From contig WHTP01000012.1 in NCBI GenBank assembly GCA_009377695.1, positions 1 through 64,000 on the forward strand: a stretch of DNA of 64,000 bases, given 5' to 3'. The first letter of the stretch is position 1, and the number at the start of each line of letters is the position of its first letter. The position numbers were made by a program, and so were the translations under genes. Positions 43,496 to 53,800 of this stretch are shown here, one piece after another. The DNA comes from Hyphomicrobiales bacterium. Lineage in GTDB: Bacteria; Pseudomonadota; Alphaproteobacteria; Rhizobiales; Xanthobacteraceae. The notes under the pieces were generated by a model. The model made no database searches. It had not been told where the DNA came from and saw only the letters and a program-made list of their open reading frames with translations.

Positions 43496-43528
43496 TTGAC
43501 GGTGACCACGGCGTGTGATGGTCCGAGA

Positions 43529-46500
43529 TTAGTCAGCCCCCGCAGTCGCAGGCTCCTTATGCCCAACCGGCATGGCTGTGGGCTTGGGTGCCGGCTTGGG
43601 CGCGGGCTTAGGTGTCGGTGCCGGATCTGACCCGGTCTCCGGCGCGAGGACAGTGCTTCCATGCTGCGCCGCTTCGCCATGCTGCTTCAATGGACGATTG
43701 CCGGTCATTTGTCGCAGCAGGACGTAGAACACCGGCGTGAGGAAGATGCCGAACAACGTGACGCCAATCATGCCTGCGAACACCGCGACTCCCATGGCGT
43801 GACGCATCTCGGCGCCGGCACCGCTCGAATAGACCAGCGGCACGACACCCATCACGAAGGCGAGCGATGTCATCAGGATTGGTCGTAAGCGCAGGCGGCT
43901 GGCCTCGATCGCGGCTTGCACCGGCGTGCGCCCGGCGAATTCCAGTTCGCGGGCGAACTCGACGATCAGGATCGCGTTCTTCGCCGACAGTCCGACCAGC
44001 ACGATGAGGCCGATCTGCGTGAAGATGTTGTTGTCGCCACCGGAGAGCCAGACGCCGGTCATCGCCGCAAGCAGGCCCATCGGCACGATCAGGATGATCG
44101 ATATCGGCAAGGTCAGGCTTTCATAGAGCGCAGCGAGGACCAGGAACACGAGCAGAATGGCGAGCGGATAGACCAGCATGGCCGAACCGCCGGCGAGGAT
44201 CTCCTGGTAGGTCAAATCGGTCCACTCGAAGCTGAAGCCGCGCGGCAAGGTCTCGGCGGCGATCCGCTCGACGGCCGCCTGCGCCTCTCCGGACGAGAAG
44301 CCCGGCGCTGGTCCTCCATTGATGTCGGCCGCGAGGAAACCGTTGTAGCGCATGGCGCGCTCCGGTCCCGAGACGGAATTGACCCTGAGCAGCGCGGCCA
44401 GCGGCACCATCTCGCCGGAAGCCGACCGCACTTTGAGCGCGCCGACGTCGTCGGCACGAGCGCGAAACGGCGCATCGGCCTGCACCCGCACCGAATAGGT
44501 GCGGCCAAACTTGTTGAAGTCGTTCACATAGAGCGAGCCGAGATAGATCTGCAGCGTGTCGAAAACATCGGTTACCGCCACGCCGAGCTGTCGGGCCTTG
44601 GTCCGATCGATGTCGGCATAGAGCTGCGGCACGTTCACCTTGTAGCCGGTGAACAGTCCAGTCAGCTCCGGCGTTGCCGCGGCCTTGGCCATGAAGGCCT
44701 TGGTCGCTTCGTCGAGCGCGCCGTAGCCGAGGCCGGCGCGATCCTCGATCTGGAGCTTGAAGCCGCCGACGGTACCGAGGCCGAGCACCGGCGGCGGCGG
44801 GAATACGGCGATGAACGCCTCCTGGACGGCGGCGAACTTCTGGTTCAATTGACCAGCGATGGCGCCGCCGCTGAGCTCGGCCGTCTTGCGTTCGGCGAAC
44901 GGTTTCAACATCGCGAACACGATGCCGGCGTTTGAGCTGTTGGTGAAGCCATTGATCGACAGGCCGGGGAAGGCGACCGCAGCCTCGACGCCCGGCTGCG
45001 CGAGCACGATGTCCGTCATCCGCCGGATGACATCTTCGGTGCGATCAAGCGTCGCTGCGTCGGGCAGTTGGGCGAAGCCGATGAGGTATTGTTTGTCCTG
45101 GGCTGGCACGAAGCCACCCGGCACGATCTTGAACAGGCCGAAGGTCGCACCGATCAGGATGAGATAGATGCCCATCATCAGTGCCTTGCGAGAGAGAACG
45201 CGCCGCACGCCACCGCCATAGGCCTCCGATCCGCGACGGAAAACGAAATTGAAGCCGCGGAACAGCCAGCCAAACGTACGATCCATGAAGCGGGTCAACG
45301 GATCGGGCGCCGCCCCGTGACCCTTGAGCAGCAGAGCGGACAGCGCCGGCGAAAGCGTCAGCGAATTGATGGCAGAAATGATCGTGGAGATGGCGATGGT
45401 GAGCGCGAACTGCCGATAGAACTGCCCGGTCAAGCCGCTGACGAAGGCTAACGGTACGAACACCGCGACGAGAGCGAGTGCGATCGCAATGATCGGGCCC
45501 GATACTTCGCGCATGGCCTGATAGGTGGCATCGCGCGGTGACAGGCCGGCCTCGATGTTACGTTCGACGTTCTCCACCACGACGATGGCGTCATCGACGA
45601 CGATACCGATCGCCAGCACCAGTCCGAACAGGCTCAACGCATTGATTGAAAAGCCGAACACGTACATCACCGCGAACGTGCCGATGATGGACACCGGAAC
45701 GGCTAGCAATGGGATGATCGACGCCCGCCACGTCTGCAGGAACAGGATCACCACCAGCACGACCAGGGCGATGGCTTCCAGCAGCGTGTGCACTACCGCC
45801 TCGATCGAGGCGCGGACGAATTGCGTCGTGTCATAGGCGATCTGGAAATCCACACCCTCGGGCATGGTCTGCTTGATCTCGGCCATGACCGCGCGCACGT
45901 CTTGCGCAATCTGCAGCGCGTTCGAGCCGGGTGACTGGAACACGCCGATGCCGACCGCAGACTTGTTGTCCAAAAGCGAGCGCAATGAATATTCGGATGC
46001 GCCGAGCTCCAGCCGCGCAATGTCGCGCAGCCGCGTAACCTCGCCATTGAGACCGGTCTTGACGACGATCTCGCCGAACTCTTCCTCGCTTTGCAACCGG
46101 CCCTGGGCATTGATGGAGAGCTGCAGATCGACGCCCTCAGCGTTGGGTGAGGCGCCGACCACGCCGGCAGCGGCCTGCACATTCTGCGCGCGGATTTCGC
46201 GCACCACGTCGCTCGCCGACAGGCCGTGCTCCGCCACCTTCTGCGGGTCGAGCCAGACTCGCATCGAATAGTCGCCGGCACCCCAGATCACGACCTGGCC
46301 GACGCCGTTAACGCGCGCCAGCCGGTCCTTGACGTTCAGCACACCGTAGTTGCGCAGATACGTCATGTCATAGCGGTCGTTCGGGGAGACGAGATGAACG
46401 ACGATGGTGAGGTCGGTGCTGCTCTTGACGGTCGTGACGCCGAGACGGCGCACCTCTTCCGGCAGCCTGGGCTCTGCTTGTGAGACCCGGTTCTGCACCA

Positions 46501-46822
46501 ACTGCTGGGCCTTGTCCGGGTCGGTGCCGAGCTTGAACGTGACCGTGAGCGTCATCAAGCCGTCGGTGGTGGCCTGGCTGCTCATATAGAGCATGTCTTC
46601 AACGCCGTTGATCGCTTCCTCGATCGGCGTTGCCACGGTCTCGGCGATGACCTTCGGATTGGCGCCCGGATATTGCGCGCGCACCACGACCGACGGCGGC
46701 ACGACCTCAGGATATTCCGAGATCGGCATGACGCGCAGCGCCAGCAGGCCTCCCAGCAGAATTAGCACCGACAGGACGCCGGCAAAGATCGGGCGGTCGA
46801 TGAAAAATTTGGATACGTTCAT
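43529..46822 (-). CDS. RND multidrug efflux permease (HAE1 family)
   Basis: 1097 residues with the 12-helix RND layout: one membrane segment at the N-terminus, large periplasmic porter loop, then helices 2-6, repeated. The proton-relay aspartates in IGIVVDDAIVVVENVER (about residue 407) are present. The start MNVSKFFIDRPIFAGVLSVL and GGLLALRVMPISEYPEVVPP are typical of AcrB/MexF/BepE. A Pro/Lys/Ala-rich C-terminal tail of about 45 residues is unusual. It follows the adaptor gene by 32 bases in one operon; an outer-membrane factor gene is absent, so a shared TolC-type channel is needed. Confidence 0.95.
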   Translation of the reverse strand: MNVSKFFIDRPIFAGVLSVLILLGGLLALRVMPISEYPEVVPPSVVVRAQYPGANPKVIAETVATPIEEAINGVEDMLYMSSQATTDGLMTLTVTFKLGTDPDKAQQLVQNRVSQAEPRLPEEVRRLGVTTVKSSTDLTIVVHLVSPNDRYDMTYLRNYGVLNVKDRLARVNGVGQVVIWGAGDYSMRVWLDPQKVAEHGLSASDVVREIRAQNVQAAAGVVGASPNAEGVDLQLSINAQGRLQSEEEFGEIVVKTGLNGEVTRLRDIARLELGASEYSLRSLLDNKSAVGIGVFQSPGSNALQIAQDVRAVMAEIKQTMPEGVDFQIAYDTTQFVRASIEAVVHTLLEAIALVVLVVILFLQTWRASIIPLLAVPVSIIGTFAVMYVFGFSINALSLFGLVLAIGIVVDDAIVVVENVERNIEAGLSPRDATYQAMREVSGPIIAIALALVAVFVPLAFVSGLTGQFYRQFALTIAISTIISAINSLTLSPALSALLLKGHGAAPDPLTRFMDRTFGWLFRGFNFVFRRGSEAYGGGVRRVLSRKALMMGIYLILIGATFGLFKIVPGGFVPAQDKQYLIGFAQLPDAATLDRTEDVIRRMTDIVLAQPGVEAAVAFPGLSINGFTNSSNAGIVFAMLKPFAERKTAELSGGAIAGQLNQKFAAVQEAFIAVFPPPPVLGLGTVGGFKLQIEDRAGLGYGALDEATKAFMAKAAATPELTGLFTGYKVNVPQLYADIDRTKARQLGVAVTDVFDTLQIYLGSLYVNDFNKFGRTYSVRVQADAPFRARADDVGALKVRSASGEMVPLAALLRVNSVSGPERAMRYNGFLAADINGGPAPGFSSGEAQAAVERIAAETLPRGFSFEWTDLTYQEILAGGSAMLVYPLAILLVFLVLAALYESLTLPISIILIVPMGLLAAMTGVWLSGGDNNIFTQIGLIVLVGLSAKNAILIVEFARELEFAGRTPVQAAIEASRLRLRPILMTSLAFVMGVVPLVYSSGAGAEMRHAMGVAVFAGMIGVTLFGIFLTPVFYVLLRQMTGNRPLKQHGEAAQHGSTVLAPETGSDPAPTPKPAPKPAPKPTAMPVGHKEPATAGAD

Positions 46823-46854
46823 GGAAGGCGCCCTTTATAGATGCCGATTCCTGA

Positions 46855-48066
46855 TCAGCGCCGGGCCATGCCGGCAGGTGCCCGCCGTTCAGCCATTGCG
46901 ACAAGTTCGGGTGCGACGAGCGCGCCCGGACGAACGCGCTGCAACCCGTTCACGATGATGCGCTCGCCCGGCTGCAGTCCCTTCGTCACGATCCGCAGAC
47001 CATCGACGAATGCCCCGAGCGTCACTTCGCGGTACGCGGCTTTTTTGTCGTCGCCAACAACCATGACGAATTTCTTGTTCTGGTCGGTGCCGATCGCGCG
47101 CTCGTTGACCATCAGCGCAGGCTCGCTTTTGGTTTGGCCCATCCGCAGGCGGGCAAACTGACCCGGCATCAGGCTGCCGTCGGGATTGTCGAATACTGCG
47201 CGCACGCGCACCGTGCCGCTTCTGGCGTCAACCTGATTGTCGATCAGCTGCAGGTGGCCCTCGAAGGTGGTGCCGTTGCTTGTGCCGGTCACCATCTGTA
47301 CGGGAATGCGATCGATTTGCGCCTCGGCCGCCGTCGATGCCAATGCTTTCAGCGCCCGCATCACCACGTCTTCGTTTGCGTTGAAGCTCGCATAAATGGG
47401 ATCGACCGATACCAACGTCGTCAGCACCGGCGCAGCGGAACCCGCCGACACGAGATTGCCGATCGTGATTTCGAGCTTGCCCACGCGGCCCGATACGGGC
47501 GCGCGAACCTCCGTGTAATTCAGGTTGAGCTGCGCCGATCGCAATGCGGCCTGGGCAGCCTGCAGGTTGCCCTCGGCCTCGCGATACGCGCCGACGCGCT
47601 GGTCAATGCTCGCCTGGGTGATCGCGCCCGAATTCGATTGCTGCAATTGCCGAGCGCGGTCCTGCTCTTTCTTCGCCAGTGTCAGGCGAGCTTCTGCGGA
47701 CACCACTTGCGCGTTGGCACGCTCGACTTCGGCGGCGTAAGGGTCGGGATCAATCGTGATCAGGAGATCGCCAGCCTTCACCAGCGCACCCTCCCGGAAG
47801 TGGACCGTGTGCACGGCACCGGCGACGCGCGGCCGAATCTCGACGCGCTCAACCGCTTCCAGACGACCGGAAAATTCATCCCACAGGGTGATGTCGCGCC
47901 GTTCGACAACAGCGACGGAGACCGGTGTTGCCGCCGGCTGAATATTCGACGGGGTGCTCGACTGTGGGCTGCTATCCGGCATGAACAGCGCGACTGCGCC
48001 TAGGGCTGCAGCCGCAACAACGACCCCCGCTCCCAGCATGGGGCGGCGCAAAGACCGACGGTTCAT
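46855..48066 (-). CDS. RND efflux periplasmic adaptor (membrane fusion protein)
   Basis: 403 residues. An N-terminal membrane segment (VVVAAAALGAVALF) anchors it; the barrel-sandwich (ISL-type) domain (VRPRVAGAVHTVHFREGALV then AGDLLITID), an alpha-hairpin of heptads (ANAQVVSAEARL to LNYTEVRAPVSGRVG) and the beta-barrel domain are all visible. It pairs with the permease directly downstream. Promoter and operator lie in the 123 bases before its start, facing the TetR gene. Confidence 0.93.
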   Translation of the reverse strand: MNRRSLRRPMLGAGVVVAAAALGAVALFMPDSSPQSSTPSNIQPAATPVSVAVVERRDITLWDEFSGRLEAVERVEIRPRVAGAVHTVHFREGALVKAGDLLITIDPDPYAAEVERANAQVVSAEARLTLAKKEQDRARQLQQSNSGAITQASIDQRVGAYREAEGNLQAAQAALRSAQLNLNYTEVRAPVSGRVGKLEITIGNLVSAGSAAPVLTTLVSVDPIYASFNANEDVVMRALKALASTAAEAQIDRIPVQMVTGTSNGTTFEGHLQLIDNQVDARSGTVRVRAVFDNPDGSLMPGQFARLRMGQTKSEPALMVNERAIGTDQNKKFVMVVGDDKKAAYREVTLGAFVDGLRIVTKGLQPGERIIVNGLQRVRPGALVAPELVAMAERRAPAGMARR

Positions 48067-48098
48067 ATTGACATGCTCCCGAAATTCTGTAGTGTTCG

Positions 48099-48130
48099 CT
48101 ACATATGTAGGACTGGACGGGAGCTGTCAA
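48099..48130 (-). promoter_or_regulatory. promoter and candidate TetR operator of the RND operon
   Basis: On the minus strand TTGACA (48130-48125) and CATATG (48107-48102) are 17 bases apart. The -10 lies inside a perfect 12-bp palindrome CTACATATGTAG (48099-48110). A repressor bound there would block the efflux operon. A second, imperfect dyad TCATC-TCAA-GATGA lies at 48160-48173 in front of the tetR start. Confidence 0.55.
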
Positions 48131-48189
48131 GCGACTTATATAGCGATCAGTAAAAAACGTCATCTCAAGATGATGTGAGGGCAAAACCC

Positions 48190-48798
48190 GTGGCAATGGG
48201 ACGTCCCCGAGAGTTCGACGTGGACCAGGCGCTCGACCGGGCGTTGGACGTGTTCTGGCGCAATGGCTACGAGGGGACGTCGATCTCGGACCTGACGGCG
48301 GCGATGCGAATCAATCCGCCGAGTCTCTATGCCGCCTTCGGCAATAAGGCAGGATTGTACCGCAAGGCGCTTGATCGTTACGTCGAGCGACGCACGAATT
48401 TCTGGAACGAGGCGCTGGACGCGCCGACCGCCCGCGGCATGGTCGAACATCTGCTGCGGGAGAGCGCCGATTTCCTGACCGAAGAGTGCAACCCTCCCGG
48501 TTGCATGCTCGTGCGCGGTGCGCTGTCGTGCAGCGAGGCCGAGGAGGCCCTGCAGCGCGAGCTGACCGAACGCCGCACCGTCGGCGAAGTGAAACTGCGG
48601 GAGCGGCTTGAGCGTGCGAAGGCCGAACGAGCGATGCCTGAGGATTTGGACCCGGCCGACTACGCGCGCTACATCATGGTCGTTCTTCAAGGCATGTCAG
48701 TCAGCGCCGCCGGCGGCGCGACGCGGAAAGACCTGCACAAGGTCGCCGATATGGCGCTCCGCGCGTGGCCTGCTGAGGCCGGCGTCCCAGTTCGATAG
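48190..48798 (+). CDS. TetR family transcriptional regulator
   Basis: About 202 residues. The GTG at 48190 has GAGG nine bases upstream; ATG 48196 and GTG 48175 are alternatives. The helix-turn-helix is RALDVFWRNGYEGTSISDLT then INPPSLYAAFGNKAGLYRKA, followed by the ligand-binding helices with a CNPPGCM segment. It is divergent from the RND efflux pair and most likely represses it until an efflux substrate binds. Confidence 0.9.
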   Translation: MAMGRPREFDVDQALDRALDVFWRNGYEGTSISDLTAAMRINPPSLYAAFGNKAGLYRKALDRYVERRTNFWNEALDAPTARGMVEHLLRESADFLTEECNPPGCMLVRGALSCSEAEEALQRELTERRTVGEVKLRERLERAKAERAMPEDLDPADYARYIMVVLQGMSVSAAGGATRKDLHKVADMALRAWPAEAGVPVR

Positions 48799-48917
48799 CG
48801 CTGACAGTCGCGCTTGAGCCCGAAGCCTAATGTCGTTAGTCTGCCGGGAAGCGATTTTCTTGCGGCGTGTATTCCCATTGTGAGCCTTCCCCTCAGCACC
48901 TGTCATTGGCGTGGTTT

Positions 48918-49322
48918 ATGGCTGACGATCACCAGAAGAAGAAGGATGATGAGCTGGTTGCGGAACGCCGTCGCCTGCTCAAACAGGCGATGGCCGGCGG
49001 TATTGTGGGCGTTGCGCTCTTGCCAGAGCGTTGGTTGCGGCCGGTAATTGATTCCGTCATCGTGCCGGCACACGCGCAGACCTCGCCGGGCCAGACAAGC
49101 ACCACGACGGCCGGGCCGGGCACAAGCACGACGAGCACGACACCGCCTCCGTTTACCAGCACCAGCACGACACCGCCTCCATTCACCACCACGCCGCCCA
49201 CGACGACGGCCGGACCGGGCACAAGCACGACACCGCCTCCATTCACCACCACGCCGCCCACGACGACGGGCGGACCGGGCACAAGCACGACACCGCCGCC
49301 GTTCACCACGACGCCACCTTGA
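48918..49322 (+). CDS. exported Thr/Pro-repeat (mucin-like) protein, candidate modification substrate
   Basis: 134 residues from ATG 48918. A charged N-terminus ends in a twin-arginine-like RRRLLKQAMAGG, a hydrophobic stretch and RWLRPVIDSVIVPAHAQTS, a Tat-type export segment with AHA-Q as probable cleavage site. I recall similar KPV(I/V)xSVxLPAHAQTS ends in small exported proteins. The C-terminal ~75 residues are tandem repeats of a Thr/Pro/Gly unit (GPGTSTTPPPFTTTPPTTT), with no Lys, Cys or charged residue, like O-glycosylated linkers. The gene begins the cluster with the nucleotidyltransferase, PqqD-like and kinase-glycosyltransferase genes, 16 bases before the next start. It is the obvious candidate substrate, by inference. 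Confidence 0.75.
   Translation: MADDHQKKKDDELVAERRRLLKQAMAGGIVGVALLPERWLRPVIDSVIVPAHAQTSPGQTSTTTAGPGTSTTSTTPPPFTSTSTTPPPFTTTPPTTTAGPGTSTTPPPFTTTPPTTTGGPGTSTTPPPFTTTPP
49090..49320 (+). repeat. tandem Thr/Pro-coding minisatellite
   Basis: A roughly 60-bp unit (ACAAGCACGACACCGCCTCC then ATTCACCACCACGCCGCCCA) repeats about three times, the last two copies nearly identical, after a shorter partial copy. It encodes GPGTSTTPPPFTTTPPTTT-type repeats. Near identity of the units indicates recent expansion or homogenisation, so copy number may vary between strains. Confidence 0.8.
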
Positions 49323-49338
49323 CTATGATCTGGGAGCA

Positions 49339-50568
49339 ATGGAACGCATTGATCCCAGAACCAGCTCGACACGGCGCCTGAAGCTCCTGGACGGCACCAT
49401 GCAACGGTGCATGAAGCCTTCCGTTGCCGAGCCGACCAGCGCCTACGACATGCTACGAGCTTTGCTTCCCCTTGCGGTCTCGCATGTCCGTGAGCGCGAT
49501 GCAGGCGCGATCGACAGAATTATAGGCTACTGGTGCGTCAACGATCGCGCGTGGAGCTTTTTGGCGGATGAAGCAGAATTTCACGGTGTTACGCCATTGT
49601 TGGCGCCGATGATCATCGCTCGATTCGAAGCTGCGCGAGCTGCGATCCCTGACGACGCACGACGGATCTTCGTGGCCTTGGCAAAACGCCACCAACGCGC
49701 ATCGGTTGCGCGGGAAGCCTGCATCGACCGATTGCTTGCGGCATTCGATGCTGCCAATGTCCCACTGCTGCTGCTGAAGGGCGCAGCGCTGGCGCACATT
49801 CTCTATTCCGCGCCACACCTACGAGCTGCTCTCGATGTCGATGTCCTGATTGATCCTGCTGACGAGGCATGCGCTCGGCAGATCATCCGCATGCTGGGCT
49901 ATTCGTTCCTGCAGGAGCATGAGCCTGGCTTTGCCAGGCAGCACCATCATCTGCCGACAGCCATCACAGAACGGGACGGATTTACAATCGCGTTGGAAAT
50001 TCACCGCGATGCGATGTCTCCGGACCAGCCACACAGCATCACCTTACGAACAATGACGCAACCGCCGCAGATCGTCCATCGTGGCGCCGGGCCATCTGGC
50101 CTTGCATTCGGTCACATCGACATGCTGCATCATTTGGCACGCCATGCGTTCGAGCCCGCATCTCACGTCCGGCTGATCCATTTATACGATCTACTGCTCT
50201 ATCGAACGATATTTCGTGAAGCGATCGATTGGTGCGCTCTTCACAAGCGCCATCCGCATGTCTCGGTCGTCCTGCAACTGGTCGATCAGGTCTTTTCTCG
50301 TGGCGACGACATTGCGAGCCATCCCCGGGACGTTCCGGCCGGGATCGGACTCGGAATGCTGCCGCTGGTGCAGATCGCTGCTGCCGATATCGGGCTGGTC
50401 GCCAAGATGGGAAAGCTGCTCAACCCGCCAGCGTGGTGGCTTCACGGATACTATGGAGTGCCTCCCGGGCGCTCGTTATTATCGTGTCGCGCCGTGCGAC
50501 ATCCGGGGACAGTCGTGCGATGGCTGGGGCGCAGGCTGATGGCACGTGCAACCGCGCGCGCTAACTGA
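49339..50568 (+). CDS. nucleotidyltransferase-family protein (NTP_transf_5-like)
   Basis: 409 residues from ATG 49339 with GGGAG upstream. The nucleotidyltransferase motif is LLLLKGAALAHIL followed by the Asp pair in LRAALDVDVLIDPAD (about residues 163-172), as in the uncharacterised nucleotidyltransferase family often found beside PqqD and HprK-like genes. H-rich segments (RQHHHLP, MLHHLARH) follow. It may transfer a nucleotide or a phospho group to a protein or sugar. The gene is 16 bases after the repeat-protein gene and 44 bases before the PqqD-like gene, consistent with an operon. Confidence 0.75.
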   Translation: MERIDPRTSSTRRLKLLDGTMQRCMKPSVAEPTSAYDMLRALLPLAVSHVRERDAGAIDRIIGYWCVNDRAWSFLADEAEFHGVTPLLAPMIIARFEAARAAIPDDARRIFVALAKRHQRASVAREACIDRLLAAFDAANVPLLLLKGAALAHILYSAPHLRAALDVDVLIDPADEACARQIIRMLGYSFLQEHEPGFARQHHHLPTAITERDGFTIALEIHRDAMSPDQPHSITLRTMTQPPQIVHRGAGPSGLAFGHIDMLHHLARHAFEPASHVRLIHLYDLLLYRTIFREAIDWCALHKRHPHVSVVLQLVDQVFSRGDDIASHPRDVPAGIGLGMLPLVQIAAADIGLVAKMGKLLNPPAWWLHGYYGVPPGRSLLSCRAVRHPGTVVRWLGRRLMARATARAN

Positions 50569-50612
50569 TATCCGTGCCAACAAGCGATCACGGCGGCGCG
50601 ACGGAGGGGGTC

Positions 50613-50891
50613 TTGAAGGGAACAGATCATCGCGTTCTGGCGCCGGCTGCGGGCGTCTTCATCGAAGTGATTGAAGGCGAGTGCCTCGCTTGTCATCCGG
50701 AGCATACACGCGCTTTTTATCTCAATCCAAGCGCGGCCCTGATCTGGGGGTTGTGCGACGGCATCCGATCCACGGACGTTATCTGCCAAATGATCCAGCA
50801 GGGATATCCGGAGGCGCCGACGAGCCTTTGTGATGACGTGGGGGAAACGCTTGTGCGACTTGAGGAGTGCGGGCTTCTTGTCGCCAAGTGA
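50613..50891 (+). CDS. PqqD-like peptide-binding protein
   Basis: About 92 residues from TTG 50613, favoured by GGAGG five bases upstream; a GTG at 50574 gives 105 residues. The PqqD fold is indicated by RAFYLNPSAALIWGLCDG and a C-terminal LVRLEECGLLVAK helix. PqqD-type domains (RRE) bind leader peptides for modification enzymes. Here it could present the Tat-type repeat protein or another peptide to the downstream kinase-glycosyltransferase. Its stop lies one base before the next gene's ATG. Confidence 0.8.
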   Translation: MKGTDHRVLAPAAGVFIEVIEGECLACHPEHTRAFYLNPSAALIWGLCDGIRSTDVICQMIQQGYPEAPTSLCDDVGETLVRLEECGLLVAK

Positions 50892-50892
50892 A

Positions 50893-53800
50893 ATGCAACG
50901 CGCCGTCGTCACTGTCGGTACAAGCCGCGTATCGGTGATCTATCCACGGCTGCTTGGCGAGTATCTCGACGCCCTCGTGGTCAAAAGTGAAGACGATGCG
51001 GTCGTCGTCGCAGATTCTCGCAGTTGGGTCACGCTGGCGGACGACGTAACGCCGGGGCGGTTCTGCGTGATGGCGAGCAACGGCCGCGGCGCCTCGGCCT
51101 TGGACGTGGGAGACGCGCTGGCCGCCTTCTGGGAGCACGTGACCTACCTCCTGATCGATCAACTGACCGATGCGATCGCGTTGCACGCCGCGGCGGTGCG
51201 CTATGGCGACAACCTCGTGCTGCTGCCGGGACCAAGCGGCGCCGGAAAAACGCAGCTGGCGCTTTGGTATCGCGCGCGGGGATTTGCACTCGCAACAGAC
51301 GAGCTCGTGTCAATCGCGGCCATGCACGATGGCGCCGGTCGCTTATGCGTGGGCATGCTTGCCCGGCCGTTCTTTCTGAAAAGCACATTTCGCTCAGCCG
51401 AACTGTTGCCGGCGAGTGGCTCAAAGATTCGGCAGGTGTCGGCTGGCGGCAAGATGCTTTTGATCGATGAGATGTCACCAAGACCCGCGCAACCTCTCGT
51501 CAACGGGTTCATCGTGTTTCCGCGCTATCAAGCGGGGGCATCGCTCCAGATGAGCGCGCTCACCCCGGCGCGAGCCGGCCTGCAGTTGCTCGGACAATGC
51601 GTCAACGTTCGCAATCTTCCGGGAGGAGGCCTAGCGCTCGCTGCCGCGGCCGCCCGCCGCCTTCCGGCGATCTCGCTTCGTTATGGAGATACCGAACAGC
51701 TCGACGGCGCGCTCGACGTGCTGACCCGTCAGATCCTGGCTGCAGTCCCGAGTACCGACGATCTCGCCGCCCTTTGCGGCGGCTTCAATGCGCGTGCGGC
51801 TGCCTCACGCACTCTCGATGTCAATGATGCGCCAAGTGCGCAAGGTCCGACTGTTCCATCCCGACATCAGCCAGCAAGCAAGCGCCGCCTAACGGTCGGG
51901 ATGGCGACCTACGACGAATACGACGGCGTTTACTTCACGGTACAATCGATCCGGTTGCATCATCCGGAACTCGCCGGTGCGATCGAGTTTATCGTCGTCG
52001 ACAACAATCCCGGCGGGCCTTGCTCCGAAGCCCTGAAGAGTTTGGGAGACTGGATTGACGGTTATCGATACATTGCGGTTGGTGAACGGCAGGGAACGGC
52101 TGTTCGTGACGCGGTGTTTGAACATGCGAGCTGCGACATCGTGCTCTGCATGGATCCCCACGTGCTCATCGTCCCAGGTGCCTTGAGCCGGCTTATCGAT
52201 TACTTTCAGGCGACGCCGGACAGCCGCGACCTCGTGCAGGGACCGCTGCTGTATGACGACCTGCGCTCGATATCCACGCACTTTGAACCGCAGTGGCGTG
52301 CCGGTATGTATGGCACGTGGGCATCCGACCCGCGCGGCAGTGATCCCAATTCGCCACCCTTCGACATTCCGATGCAGGGCTTGGGTCTGTTCGCCTGCCG
52401 GCGCGAGGCCTGGCTTGGCTTCAACCGGTCCTTCCGCGGCTTTGGTGGAGAAGAGGGATACATCCATGAGAAATTCCGCAGGCGCGGCGGCCGCACCCTC
52501 TGCCTGCCGTTCCTACGTTGGCTCCATCGCTTCGCCCGGCCGCTTGGGCCGCCGTATGTGAACCGATGGGAGGACCGCATCCGAAATTACTTCATCGGGT
52601 TGACCGAACTCGGGTTTGAAACGACCGAGATGGAGGCCCATTTCGCTGAGGTGTTGGGCGCGGACGTTGTGAAGCCCATTCTGGCAAACATCCGCGCGAC
52701 GATGCCGACACACGTTCCAGCGCCCGCTGGTAATGCGATCAGATCGGACGTTATACGGCCGTCCGAGGAAGTCTATAGCCCTCATAATTTTTCATTCGGC
52801 GATCAGTGGGCGACGATCAATTTCTATCTCAATATGTCTGTGATGAAGCGCCAGCGCATCAGGCTGGCGTCAGTCCTGAATGGCGTGAGCCTTCACCGTT
52901 TGCACAAGGAAATCTTGGATGTCCTTGATAGCCCAGGCGAGATCGAACTGACGCTCGCTGAGCCGACGGTCGGCGTTGATGGCTACAATGTGTGGAATGC
53001 TCCGTATTTCCCCACCAAGAATCGATGGGACGCCAGCAGACGACACAAATACGTCTGTATGCAGTTCGATGGCCAGTCCTTCGGCCAGGTCAAAAACCCC
53101 ACCTTGGAAGAAGAACGTTTGATCCGGCGTTTCTTGCAAGACCGCTGTCATGGCCTTGCGCCGATGATTTTGGGCAAGCACTTGAGCGTGCAAGAATGCG
53201 TGGATATTGCCACCGACAGTGCGCTGTTTGTTGGCGTCGATTCAGGGATGTCGCATCTGTGCCATTCGGTTGGCGTTCCGATTTTCCTGCTGGAGTATAG
53301 CCTTCCCACTGTCACCGCGCATAACGGCAAGACGCATATTCTGTGCAAGGGCTATGATGATTTTGCAAGCCGCTTTGACCGTTACGTAAATTACCTTCAC
53401 GCCGCCGGCCTACCTGACGCCTTGGACATCGGCAAACCCGGTCAGGAACTCGCCGCGGCTCCCACGCCATCGGTCTTGCCTGCAGGCGCAATCGGTCAAG
53501 CTCAAAATAAATCCTTCTGCCGGTCGCTCGCCGCTCGAGACATCCCAACTGCCACTGATGTTTGTTGCGGTCAGCATGCGATCAGACAAGTCCTGTCGCT
53601 GTTCACCCCTCGTGCGGTTGTCGGTCATTCCAAGGCCAGAATAGGGGGCGAGTGCGACGGTGGCTACGTCATGATCGACGATCTGCAAGACGTTCAAGTC
53701 TGCTACTCGTTCGGCATTGGATTTGATGTCAGTTGGGATGTCGATATGGCGCAACGCGGCGCGACGGTCTTTCAGTACGATCATACGGTGGCGGCGCCGC

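Noticed and set aside
49090-49320. CRISPR-like array
   Set aside because: The repeats are contiguous, in-frame and coding (Thr/Pro units) without unique spacers or cas genes.
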